DNA of 64,000 bases from NCBI GenBank assembly GCA_015179125.1, contig WHVA01000434.1:1-64000 (forward strand), in the 5' to 3' direction. The stretch is from Gautieria morchelliformis (lineage: Eukaryota; Basidiomycota; Agaricomycetes; Gomphales; Gomphaceae). The number at the start of each line of letters is the position of its first letter. The stretch's first letter is position 1. The notes under the pieces are model-generated. The model saw only the letters and a program-made list of their open reading frames with translations. It was not told the origin of the DNA and did not search any database. A program made the translations under genes and the position numbers. Positions 45,640-56,619 of the stretch are shown in pieces.

Positions 45640-47080
45640 CCCAGAGGACAGCAGGCCATTGCTATTTCTTGCTGGTCGGAATAGCAGGTTCCCACGTGTT
45701 ACCGGCGCCAATGTGAAGCGCCCGTCGATGTCTTCAAGCGTAAGTACAGCTGGTCCTGTCTCAGAGGCAACAGGTTTCATGGATCCGTTGCCACGCACAC
45801 AACATGTCCATCAACACAAAGGGGGTCTATCCCGCCTTTCTACATATAAATCACACGTTCACACCTGCAGTTTTTTCGACTTGTCCCCATTCCCAAAGCA
45901 GCATTACCAGATCTCCAAATGCGACACTTGTCCCTCCGATCCATCTTCCCTCCCAACTTTTCAAGCTTCCCTAGACCATCCAATGCCACACATCCCGTTT
46001 CACCAGTTCTCCGTCCAACGCGATCCACTTCCGAACCGTCCCGTACCGAACCGCTCGCAAATGGTTCACCCTTCGTCCCCGCCAACGTGTCCCTCTATGA
46101 CCCTACAATCAGCCATCTTTACTGGCGTTTCACGAACCAAATCCAGCCACTTCCAAGCCCCAAACCTCAAAACGACTACGACAACTCCGCCTGGTGGCAG
46201 CCCCACGAAACATAGTGCCACCCTCCTAATGGTAGCTCCAAAAATCCCTCGCCCAATCATCCGCGGCGGAATAGGCTTCGATTCGACTCGTCACACTCAT
46301 CCCCTGCCGTCTGGCAGTTCCGCACTAACCCCGCACCTTCCGGCGCCGTATTCTCCGTCCGCTTCTCAGCCGACGGGTGGGTCCCAACCAGGCTCGGCGC
46401 AGATACTTATACAACACGGTCACCGGGGGAATCCTGTACACACACGGCATGAACCGGGCGAGAGGTGGAATACAACCCACACCACATCCAATCCAAAACT
46501 GTCCAGTGCCAAAAACAAATACAAAAAACACCAACACAAGGAAACGTGACCCACAAGCCCCTGGGCCCGCGGCAGCCAACAACGCAATATCCAGGCGCGC
46601 GGCCGCGGAGGATAAAGGCGAGGACATACGCAGGTTGTGGCACCTGGGGATGCGAGACATCGAGTGAGGGTGCACGTCTAAAGGTGAGCCGTCAACACCG
46701 TATATACATCGACCATGTCCCTCCGCATATCCATTGACCATGCCTCTCCGCGTCACCGTCCAGTTTATATCGACACTCCCATCAGAAACGGAACCAGCTC
46801 ACACGGCAAGACGCGGGCCGTACGTGGCAGGGTATGACTGGGTGGGTGTGGTTGAGTCGTCGAGTGTGCGGGCCATACCCAGGCTTGGCATCGGGCCGAC
46901 ATGGTCTAGTGCACGGTCCTCCTCTAGGAGGAAGTCTGGCCACGGGGGCGGTGTGCACCGTGCGGGTGCTGCTGGCGCGGAAAGTCGCTCGACAGGGGTG
47001 GAGGCGTGGAGGCGTATCCATGTCACGCTCCTTCTGCAGAGGGAAATGGGGAACAAGGGCAAGCACATGAAAACCACGTG
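45640..47080. repeat. Duplicated segment, copy 1 (inverted partner at 56.6-58.3 kb)
   Basis: Collinear in reverse complement with 58,290-56,620. Shared text includes, on the + strand here, TPTKHSATLLMVAPKIPRPI-type and LPTFQASLDHPMPHIPFHQF-type open stretches. On the minus strand it includes GPAVLTLEDIDGRFTL and SVSDGSVDINWTVTRRGMV. Both strands are fairly open, so I cannot say which codes. It may be a decayed host gene duplicated together with the right arm, or an unrecognised element. Confidence 0.65.
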
Positions 47081-48367
47081 ATTTGCAGGGGACGGGGTGA
47101 CCCTCGTGGTGAAGACATCAAGCGTGTCAAAGATCACGCACACTAAGTACCATTTGAGCACTCGCACCCAGCCCATCACCCCCATGCATCGACCCGCCGT
47201 ATCACCCCTCATTTCGTCGTTCCCCCGATGCAGATACCGCGGCCTCCCAATGACACGCCTAAAATGGTGCCGCGCCAACAGATACAGCATATTCACTTCC
47301 GGTGTCTACAAGTGGACTGTTCAAGTCATACCTTTCGACAATTTTGTAAGTACGGGAACAGTGTCTCGCATGACCTGGTACCATGGTGCCATGGATGACC
47401 GGGTTCCTGAACACCTGATCTCAATCTCTGGTTGGTGATTTATAACTTCATTCTAACTTTCAACTGCATTATACAGCATCGATTGACAGTCCCCTTTAAA
47501 CTGGATACACGGTATGGAGATAGCCACCATTGTCGTTAGCGACCTAGCCATCGTTCGAACGTTGCTTCACAATCATCAATCTTTGCATAAGGGTCAAAAC
47601 CGGAACAGTGTCGCGGTTCCGCCACGAACAACCTCGCCCGAACGACCTGCACGACTGTACCAGCCGAGATGAATATGAGGGGAACCAATGCTCCACTATG
47701 GGCATTGGCATTGGAGATGGCTTGAGGCCGTCTGACGACTTCGTCACAATAAGCCTGCGATGTCCCCAGATGACCTTCTCGTCCGCAATCTCTGCAACGG
47801 CCATATGTTCATTTCTGAAGCTTTTGGGTGGATCATGAAATGAGGTGCGTTCTAGGGCGAGCTTCAGACAAGGGAAAGGCGTTGGAAGGGTGCTGCGTAA
47901 ACGGAGCGCCTGGGCAGCACCCACCGTGCCAAGCGGACCGCGTTGAGCCTGTACATATTCTTAGATCACGAGCTCGGTTTAGAGACCATAACAACGCACC
48001 GGAGTCTCTTGCTCGAGATCAGACAATAGTCTTCGATGGTCAAGCTGGCCGTTGTCGCCACCGGCCTTGGCTGCTAACGCAGCCACTTTACCAATAACCT
48101 TCGCATTGACTTACATTATTTTATCAAATTTCCAGTCGTACTTTTGAAATGATGGGCTCTTTGTGATCACAGGTTTAAAGTTAAGCTTCAAAGGCAAAGA
48201 ACAAGTAGTACGCAGTAATGGGATCGGCGACATCCCGCACGCATACTCGTGGAGATCCAATTGCAAGTAGTCGATTACAAAGAAAATCTTGTTTCTTTGC
48301 TGCCTCTCGTCCAGTTGACATGGTTCTGGGTTAAGAGACCTACTACGAACTTCGTAATGATAGCGTC
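47081..48367. other. No gene recognised
   Basis: An open stretch on the + strand at 47.24-47.44 kb (LKWCRANRYSIFTSGVYKWT) looks exon-like but matches nothing I know. The rest shows no supported frame. Confidence 0.35.
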
Positions 48368-48463
48368 AACTGGGTGACGCCCAGTTCCCGGTCCTTGCGC
48401 CGCGTCGAAGTCGTTTGCTGTGAAAAACTGAAAAGCGGCTTGTGTGGGTCCAGCTCCTCAACT
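48368..48463 (+). repeat. Dispersed repeat, partial copy 3
   Basis: Matches the 3' part of the repeat at 22,840-22,945 and 26,458-26,555 (GGGTGACGCCCA, CCCGGT, GTGAAAAACTGAAAAGCGGC, GTGTGGGTCC). Confidence 0.75.
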
Positions 48464-49013
48464 GGACCGCGGCCATACCATCAGCAACGCACTCGACCAT
48501 CTAATTGATCCGACGCACGTTTGAGCAGCACCGTCGTGCAGGAACCTGTGTCGCTCTTGATTCTTTGCTACTTCTCCATCTTCCCAGGATGTTCCAGCCC
48601 AAACTGGCTTAATCTGGGTGCGGGCTGGGAACAGAAACCAAACGCACATGCGCTGTGCTGTGTCGTCTCAGTTGCAATGCACGTTGTTCCCAAAAATATA
48701 CAGGTTGAGCATTGGGTGTTATCCTGCAGGCAGTCGACGCTATGAGATCCATGTGCTAGCTGTTTTGGGTGCCCCATACCCCGGTCCCCGGATGCTTTTT
48801 TGGCGTCTTGTCATCACTATCCAACGCTTACATAATTCACCGGTGACACCGCCACATGTGATCATGCGCAAGTTAACCGAATCGAGATGACTCAGGGGCA
48901 ATGCGGCACCGCGCGCTGCCGGGATCCGAGAATAGAAACAAAGGCCTGGATTGGAAGATCGGAGCAGGCGCGCGCTTCTCGCGAAGCTTCTGGGCTTCTG
49001 CTTCCTAAGCTGA

Positions 49014-49019
49014 TGCGTG
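49014..49019. other. Left target-site duplication TGCGTG
   Basis: A perfect 6-bp direct repeat of 54135-54140, directly outside the inverted terminal repeat. Confidence 0.9.
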
Positions 49020-49046
49020 TACGGTGCACGAGCGTCCTCAGGTCTA
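49020..49046 (+). repeat. Left terminal inverted repeat
   Basis: 27 bp beginning TACGGTGCACGAGCG and ending GGTCTA. It is the exact reverse complement of 54108-54134. Outside it the two flanks share only the TGCGTG duplication. Confidence 0.95.
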
Positions 49047-49723
49047 AAATTTGAATGACGAGTGATCAAATCACTTTTGTGTACTTCCGAAACTACCGGC
49101 CTGTATTTATTTATAGTTGATGACATGTATCCCTTCGACTAGTCACGTGGCATTTTGAACTCCTTTCATCGACCACCGTGACCGCGCAAAGTCCTACAGC
49201 TCCCACACGGTTACTGAGACATCTGCTTCAGGACGAGGCCTCTCAAGCTTCTGCAGGGCATCAGGGTTAAGTAATAAACCTGCAGCAGCTTGATTAGCAC
49301 CGGCGTCTAGGATGAGCTCGGATTTAGCCCACCATCGTTCGTTCGGCCTGGCCATGCTTGGAAGGCCTCTTCCGCGATTGCTGTACAAGATCAAGCTACA
49401 AAAATATTCTCGGTAAGTAAGGCTGGATGTTACTCCCGAAGTCATCGGCTGATATCCGTTAGTTTCGGACAAAGAGTGCGGCTTTAGTAGCATCGGCGAT
49501 CCTGGTGCGCATGCTTACCAGGAACTACATTGACTCCATTTTTCAGTAGGAAATATCTACTACTGTATTCCAAATGTGAGGGTTATAGTCTGTTGAGATC
49601 GATAGTAAGCTTTTTTTCTCTTGGGCCGTTTCCGTTTTCTCTAATCACCCGAGAACGCAGGCGTCATTTTGATATAAAAACTGTCTGGCTCATCTCATGG
49701 TATCTACAGCCCTGCCATCTGCT
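49047..49723 (-). other. Transposon left subterminal region with a possible small ORF
   Basis: Between the left inverted repeat and the kinase ATG. A minus-strand frame 49493-49194 has protein-like text after an intron-like acceptor region: YREYFCSLILYSNRG, WWAKSELILDAGANQAAAGL and a C-terminal DALQKLERPRPEADV, ending at 49194. I do not recognise it. It could be a third transposon gene or an exon remnant. The segment must also hold the kinase promoter. Confidence 0.35.
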
Positions 49724-52246
49724 ATGACTCGCTGCCTGGGCTGTTCGCAAAACTTCCCTGGCCTTGAGTCTACACAATCCCAGTGCGCAAAGTGCAATAA
49801 GCTGACAGCTGCTGGGTCAGACACCGAAAGAAAAGCTATCGAGGTATGTATTGTTCCGTTAACATATTTTGTGCTGAACGATGCTATACCACAGGCATTT
49901 GCTCAATGTCTAGAATGCGGTGTCGTATATCCATTCCTCAAGGAGAGGCTCTGTGGTGCATGCTGTGATGATGCCAAAACCAGTAAGTGCCGCAATCTTT
50001 AAACAGGCTATATACCTGATAACTCACCAATTCTAAGAGCCGCAAGTTTTCGATGGTTTGTATTGCCGTTATTTCAAGTCTATTTAGTTTTAATGATTGT
50101 TTAGACTCTACGACGGTCAGTGAGTATCTCGCATATAAATCCTCAATACATGAGGCTTCCGCCTCGGAACATCGTCTCAACAAGCTGAAGCGGCCCCTTA
50201 ACGTCAATCTCAAGAAGGCTGGCGAGATTTTGAAGAAGAACGAGGCTTTGAAGAGGTATAATAAGACAGATTCGGTCAGTGTTCGCCTCAGATTTTGGTG
50301 TTATTCGCTTCGAAGAAAACAAGGAAACGGGAAACCACGCCAAGTAAGTGCATGTTGTCTTCCTACGAGAACGAGAAGCATCTTCTAACCCACCAATAGA
50401 TCCAAATTCCAACGGTTGTTCAGAAATTTGAGGCGACGAAGCTTGCGCACACTATGATTAACGAGTTGCTCGTCTATGCAGAAAGCATTTATGACAAGTC
50501 AGGTGGCGTTGATAAGCCGAAGCCGAAGCCGTCTTTTCTTAGGTACGTATACACCTGAAACCTGATCATTTGTACTCTCTGCTTATGGACATGTCTTTAG
50601 AGAGAACGTTGTGTTCGCAGTAGCAAGAACCGTGTCTGATACCTCCTATCTGGATCTTGACACGGCCGAAATGCTTGAATCTACGGAGGCTCTTTATACG
50701 CATCTAGCCACCAATGGGTTGCTCTCTAGTAGGGATTTGAAAGAAAGGACGATAACGATGCAGTTGCGCTTATATCAAGAGGCGTCACAATCAGTAAGTC
50801 TTCGGTCTTTTTTACTAGGTTCGGCAATTGCAACTGTTACCATTAGACAGACAAAGATATGGAAATCATTCGCTCACCGAGCACATCTAGTCATTGTAAT
50901 ATACGCTCAATGGATCTGCGTAAACGTAAAGTTTCTGAAACCACAAATGGTAAGTCGTCCTTGTCAATTGTAAACCGAGCACAAATTTTTTTACTTATTT
51001 ATTACAAGACTCCCCACCCGCAAAGCGATACATTAGTGCCTACCGATCCCGATGTCATAATGCTAATTCATCAACCCCAAAGCTCGTGTACGACAGTTAT
51101 GCTTTCAAGAAGGAATCGTTTGTAGTCACCGCTGAATGCAAGACCATTCACATCGGAGTTGAGGATAGTGAGGTGGAAGCGATCTTAATTCCACAGAATT
51201 GGCAACGGTATATTAATACGGGGAAAAAGGAGGGGGTTTATCTAGGATACAGTTTTGTCAAGTTCGCGTTTACGGTCAGTAACTGCGGCATATCTTTACA
51301 TTCTAACTGACAGTTACCAAACTCAGGGCCACATTGGCGGTAAAGAATATGCAATATTTCAAGATAAAGACATTGGTGGAATAACGGAGAGCACAAATCA
51401 ACGTGACCTTTGCAATGAGCTTCATCTGCTTGCATGGGGGCAATATTTCCTTGATTCCTTTTTTGAGCGAGCAAGAAAGTACGGTGCTAAAAACATTCCA
51501 GGTTTGTTAGGTAATTCTTCAGTGCAAGGTCATGTTCATGACTATGGTCAGATATTAAATGGAATGCAGATGATGCATTCCTCAGGTGCTTGGTTGAGCC
51601 ATTAGCTGAAGTTCCAGCTCATGAGCGGTCTAAACAGAGTTTACTCTTTAGCATGTTCCTAGCCACCCCACTCCTTCCATTTCCAGTCGGACCGGGAGGC
51701 ATGGAACAAAAATTTTCAGGCAATAGTGAGGTTGGTGAAAATACTGACCACGTTGGGATCTGGGTGGATGCGTACACGCACCATACCCTTGTTGATAGTG
51801 AAGGGGAATATCTGTTTGTAGACATTCAAGGTATAGTAAATTACCATGATATTTTAGCATCAATTGATGCTATGACGAGAAGGGTTCAAGTATTCGGACA
51901 AGTGCCTCATACTGTTTGACCCACAGGCCCATACGTATGTCCAACCTCGTTGAACTCGGTGGAATTCATAATGCTAACATGCATTAGCTATGATTATTCT
52001 TCCGGTTTCTGGGACAAAGGACCTCCCGCAATTGTGGCCTTTCTTAAAGAACACAAGTGTAACAAGGTCTGCCGGCAACTAGGGCTTCATAGGGAGATTG
52101 TGCCTCGGAAACAGGTAGATGGCTCAACTACTTCAGCCGACGCGATGCGTGGGAAAAAGGGCAACAATTCCGAACTAGATCCTTTATCAAAACCTGACAC
52201 TGTGCGCAGTGGCAAGTATTTGACGTTAAAGGAGTTGGTGGACTAA
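49724..52246 (+). CDS. Alpha-type protein kinase with N-terminal zinc ribbons (transposon cargo)
   Basis: Predicted atypical Ser/Thr kinase of the alpha-kinase family (relatives: myosin heavy chain kinase, eEF2 kinase). About 12 exons, with introns of about 50 nt, give roughly 660 residues without a stop. Exons 1-2 (49724-49843, 49895-49982) carry two CxxC zinc-ribbon modules (CLGCSQNF, CAKCNK; CLECGVVYPF, CGACCDD). A basic helical region follows (RLNKLKRPLNVNLKKAGEIL). The kinase domain starts near 51,090 (VYDSYAFKKESFVVTAEC) and continues with SFVKFAF, GHIGGKEYAIFQ and NQRDLCNELHLLAWGQYFLD. The hallmark DIQG is at about 51,825, then after a 51-nt intron LILFDPQAHT. The zinc module FLKEHKCNKVC (H-x-C-x3-C) precedes a polar tail ending LKELVD. 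Start chosen as the first ATG giving the zinc ribbon. Targets are unknown. It looks intact. Confidence 0.85.
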
Positions 52247-52381
52247 TACTACTTTGTTAACCCAAGTAGTTTTCTTGGTAGCTTTGTAGATATTTGGGAC
52301 TATTCTAACGATTCTGATTTAATCAGCTTTTTTTTTTCTCTTTTATAACAACACCCATTAATTGTGTAGCTTGATCGGTGC

Positions 52382-53948
52382 CTACATCAGCAGTAGCATG
52401 GCTTGAAAAATGGTCCACACATTGAACATGGTCAGCTTTTGAATACCCAATGAATCATATACTTCCTGAGCATGTACGGCATACTCAACGCTCACAAACC
52501 GAATAAGATCATCACCACCAATTGACACCATTAACTCCCTGACAACACCCTTGTTAACAGGCTGGAGGAGATTCTCAGCGCTATATTCTTTGTGCAATGC
52601 GAAGGCTTCGTTCGGTGATACACCAGAGGGTAGGACCTTGTTCCGATCCTTTCGCACACGATGGTTATTGAAGCGGTCCCGAAGCTCATCTAATTCTTGC
52701 TGGATAAGTTTTGGCCACAGCCATTGTACTAGTTTGCTGACTTTAACATTGAGTAGCGTTAGATTAGAATGCGCCATCCTGCACTTACTATTGCTCTGGG
52801 ATTGAAGAATTATATATACCATTGCCAGCTTCCCAAAAACCTTTAACGTCATCACCCCATTGAAGACGAAGTTGTAGCCAGCCTTGCTCTATCGTTGTGT
52901 TATGAACAAACTTAAGAAACTTGTGTGCAGGTACTTCATTAGTAGAGAGCTCTGGCGAGAAGTATTCCCTATGTTATGTCAGTACAGAGGTTAGATAACA
53001 TGTTTAATCCAATACCGAAGAGCATTTGCCATGCCGAAGACAGTAATAGTTTCCGTACCGCAGTCGGTCGTAGTTTGGATTGGCATCCCTGCCATAGATG
53101 AGAGTGAGCTACGAGTTTAAAGGCTCACTTACCTCCCAACGTCTCAACCAAAGATAAGTACAAGTACGCAATCGCAAGTTTTAAACGGTTGTTTGGGACA
53201 ACCCAAATTCCCAGCCATTTACCTGACCATACATCGCGCAAAGCCCAGACAGGAAATCCAATCTTTGTCAGTTTATCGTGACCATCTCCGCTCCATTCAT
53301 GATGCGGGCCTAAAACTACTAATGCCTGTCGGAAGATTTTTTTCGCTGTTGGCTCTCGAAGCTCAAATCCAACTGGGTCATGTAAACGCATCTCCGATGT
53401 CACATAGTCGCTGATACCAACGGTAAGTGTTTTCCCAGTCAATTATAGATCAGAAAACTACCTACCGAGTCAAATGGATACCATGCTCCCGCGCAATTGC
53501 TTCGACTAATAGCTTTGGGCCTCGCCGGCGGGTTGGGTCTTGTGCCATTTGGTCCAAGACAAGCTGCCGTTTCACTGTGACAGGCAGACTACTAGTAGTT
53601 ATACCACTACTTTTCAGTTCTAAGGCAGACCGTCGACGGTCTACTGTCGCTCTGCTAGATCGGCATGCAATGATAAATCAAGCTAGTATATTAGACAGAT
53701 AACAGCATACCTCATCTTTATACTATGCTCAGCCCAGAGCAGTTTGCTGATCTGCTTGCCGCTTACATGCCCCCTTCGATGATATTCAACCAGGAGCGCG
53801 TTGATTCGCTCATCATCAGGTGCCGCTAAACCACAGTCTTAAGGCGATCTCTATAATTGACAGTAACATAAGACTCACGACAATCCTTATGCTTGTTTCT
53901 CCCCTCGGGATTGCGGCTATAAGGGTTATCTGCAGGAGAATCAGGCAT
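52382..53948 (-). CDS. rve-like DDE integrase/transposase (IS3EU-like)
   Basis: Likely mobilises the 49,020-54,134 unit. Seven exons on the minus strand join cleanly into about 419 residues from ATG 53948 (MPDSPADNPYSRNPEGRN) to TAG at 52384-52382. Introns are GTGAGT-TTAG, GTATGC-CTAG, GTAGGT-TCAG, GTAAGT-GCAG, GTATTG-ATAG and GTAAGT-TCAG. The N-terminal half is basic and helix-turn-helix-like (APDDERINALLVEYHRRGHV, KQISKLLW). The catalytic core has a first Asp in WSGDGHDKL (about residue 163), a second in TTTDCGTE (about 226) and a candidate Glu in NTTIEQGW (about 269), spaced as in rve integrases. The C-terminal half (WLWPKLIQQELDELRDRFNN, SGVSPNEA, DDLIRFVSVEYAVHAQ) is shared with many basidiomycete integrase-core proteins. 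No stop or frameshift was seen. The start lies about 160 bp inside the right inverted repeat. Confidence 0.87.
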
Positions 53949-54107
53949 TGAAAGCCTGAGACAGCGACAAGGACGAAGTAGGGCAGTTGGATGACGTGTC
54001 AGTTGCAAGCGCTTGTGCCACGGGCCTGCCGTCGCGAGTAACTAAGGTACACAATTCAGTATTACTTATGTGAGTATTACATTATCGCAATCTCAGTTCC
54101 GGAAATG

Positions 54108-54134
54108 TAGACCTGAGGACGCTCGTGCACCGTA
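54108..54134 (-). repeat. Right terminal inverted repeat
   Basis: Exact reverse complement of 49020-49046. It ends CACCGTA and is followed directly by TGCGTG. Confidence 0.95.
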
Positions 54135-54140
54135 TGCGTG
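54135..54140. other. Right target-site duplication TGCGTG
   Basis: Identical to 49014-49019. Confidence 0.9.
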
Positions 54141-54566
54141 CCTTGTGGCGCGTGTGCCCCTTGACGTGAATCGAGCCTAAATGGGTATGGCAATATATCT
54201 GATCGCCGATCGATCACTTCGATCACGATCACGATCTGCCATGTCAGGTGGCGTGCGCGCTCTTAATGGCGGTACACGTTGTATGTACGTCACTGGTGCG
54301 GACAGTACCCAGCTCGATGGCACCCCGTTCTAGGCGGAGAGTGGAGGGTCGACAAACGGCAATAATCAGTACCTTTGAGCACTCACAAATCAGTACTCGA
54401 AAATATCATTAAATGAGTACCAAAAATGAGTGCTTTTGAGCACTGAATTTCAGATACTAAAAAAAATGCAAGTATGTGAATAAAAGAAAAACTGATCGCC
54501 CTCTTCACTCCGCTCCAAAATCCCACTCGTATGTCGAAGGACAAGGATTTTGAGTGGCGTGTGAGC
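54141..54566. other. No gene seen
   Basis: Spacer between the transposon and the right arm. It has a GATCACGATCACGATC-type short repeat at about 54,215-54,235 and two AGTACC/AGTACT...GAGCACT phrases near 54,370-54,460. Confidence 0.5.
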
Positions 54567-54615
54567 CGAGTGATCATGCGCGATAGGGATAAATCTGGAA
54601 TAGCCCCCTCACCGT

Positions 54616-54888
54616 TTGCACAAACGACGCAGGCCATCCCGTCCTCCATTACCTAGGCTCCGCGAGGTCGCTGTAGGGGAACCCAGAACTGAGTCAACGG
54701 ATAATCCCTGGACATTCGGACCATTGTATGAGCCTGAGGAAATCATGACGCTCGCTGGATGGGATGCCGGATGTCGGGTGGAGAACAACTACGATCGGCT
54801 TTTATGTAGCCACCTTAGTCGGTTTGTCCCACACACTATAGAAAGGCGAGACTCGATGAGCCCGTCGGGTTTAGGATGGTTTTCAAGT
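54616..54888 (+). other. Arm-shared ORF-like segment (right copy)
   Basis: Open frame with DNPWTFGPLYEPEEIMTLAG and FVPHTIERRDSMSPSG, matching 14,611-14,866. Its relatively many amino-acid differences from the left copy speak against strong selection. Unknown product. Confidence 0.4.
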
Positions 54889-55737
54889 CGTGCCACGCAC
54901 CCGTCATGGATGGTTCTGCGTCTCTGTCTCAGACCTCTTGCCTTTGTCTCGCACGGATGTGAGAGGGTGGTATCCCCGTGGGCGCCTGGGGGATGCATTT
55001 TTGTAGACGCTTCAGGGTGCGGTTGCTGTGGGTGGATTTATTGAGCGACGAGCTTATTCAGCCGCTGTCTCTCCTGGACTACATGACACAGCTGGCCCGG
55101 CGTGTCTCGTGCGCCGCTCTTGCTGCATTTCACCCCTGTCTTTCTTGGCAAGGCCATCGCAAGTGGAATGGTGGAGTATTTCTTGCCCGTGGTTTCTCGT
55201 GGCTCCGTGGCAGCGTATGCTAGGGAGCGGCTTCATTCTTTGTCGTCGCGTGTCGGTTCATTGGGGGTCGCTGTTTGTGGCCTTGGAGATTCCTGCATAC
55301 CTTCAGCTCAGGGCGCTTGGTGAGGCACTGCTTGAACGACCGTTGTGTACGTGGCCTACTCTGCGCTGTTTTTTTTCTGTTGTCACCTTAACCATGTGTG
55401 ACATGGGCTGATCCACACACCTTTGCATTACATTGAAGCCGTTCTTCCAATCCTCTTGCCTTTGTGTCAGCCCTCTACCCCCCGCGCCCGCGCGCCGGCA
55501 CCCTGTCTGTGTACGTGCCGCGCAGCTTGTAGTGGATGGGCGTGGGCAGTGTTGTGTCAATGGAGGGGAAGGAGGCGCTATGAGGAGGCAGACTCATACC
55601 GCGTTGTCCTGGCCCTTGTTCTGTCTGCTCTGCGTATCCGAGGCTCTGCTACGGTTGACGACGGTTTCTCCCACGTGACCCACCCGGCGCTTGAGAGATG
55701 AATTGTGCACGTGGCGCTACGTGTCAAGCATCCTTCG

Positions 55738-55800
55738 GCTTCGGGTTCCTGACTTCGGGTTCCTGACTTCGGGTTCCTGACTTCGGGTTCCTGGCTTCGG
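55738..55800. repeat. 14-bp minisatellite (CTTCGGGTTCCTGA), four to five units
   Basis: Head-to-tail units in the presumed upstream region of the NLR gene. The left arm at 10,937-10,985 has fewer units of the same sequence in inverse orientation. Confidence 0.9.
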
Positions 55801-56619
55801 TGATCTTGGCAACTTACCGTTTTGTTGCCAATCGGAGTTTGGCGCTGGATGCTTCCATTGATTGCCTTTCCTGTTGCTATAGCGCCGGTCCCCACTTGCT
55901 GTACGGCGCAACCCCTTTCGTGTGCGCATTTCGTGGAGCAGTGTGGAGACGTTTATGTGTTTCGCCACACCTCATCACTCCCGCCTAGCTTGTCCCCCAT
56001 TCATTCTCCGTCGAGGATGTGTCATATACAAATTGCGTGCAATTGCTGTCTGCGGGGGTACGTCTGTATATAAATTATCGCTCTTCACGACTCCGGAGTA
56101 CATTCGGAATTTTTGTTTCGTCATCGCCACTACACATGGACTATGCAGTCCTCGATAACGAAGAGCGCAGCGTACAAACTGTAGCTTGCCTTGGCACATA
56201 CACCTGAATTGCTCGACTTCAATCGAAACAATCAATTTTGCGAAAATGCTTGTCAGGAAGCGACCATCGACCCAAATGAGGATAGCCTATATAGAGCTAG
56301 ATTGCTTAGAAGACAGGGACACGGTGCACCTAATCAGGGAGTCAAGCAAATAGGGCTGGACAAAGCAACCGCGATTAGCTGTTCAATAACTGCGAAGCCA
56401 ACGTACTGAGGTGGGACTGTCGGTACGGAAATCTCCTCCATGATGGCCCCGTACAGCTCATCTAATGTCAAAGGCGCTCACGCTCCAGCAAGTCCGTCTT
56501 CGTCCCGATCCTGTACCACCAAAATAGACCCCCCCGCGCGCGCGGACGAAGGAGATTCGGAGGGTCGTCTGTTGGGAGACGGTGACGGCAATGCGCAGCC
56601 GCTCGTAAGGGAGACAAGG

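Larger units (their letters stand above)
49020..54134. mobile_element. Complete DNA transposon (IS3EU-like) carrying an alpha-kinase gene
   Basis: A 5,115-bp unit bounded by 27-bp perfect inverted repeats (49020-49046 and 54108-54134) and a 6-bp target duplication TGCGTG. The ends read TAC...GTA. Inside are an rve-like DDE transposase gene on the minus strand near the right end and an alpha-type protein kinase gene on the plus strand, convergent with only 135 bp between their stop codons. Both genes splice by eye into frames without stops. From memory, IS3EU elements have TAY...RTA ends and 6-bp duplications, which fits, but assignment to that superfamily is inference. A second, decayed copy of the gene pair is at 5.5-6.45 kb. 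Confidence 0.9.

Noticed and set aside
49020-54134. Alpha-kinase as an ordinary host gene next to a transposase
   Set aside because: The inverted repeats and target duplication enclose both genes, and a second locus has the same gene pair; the cargo explanation is simpler.
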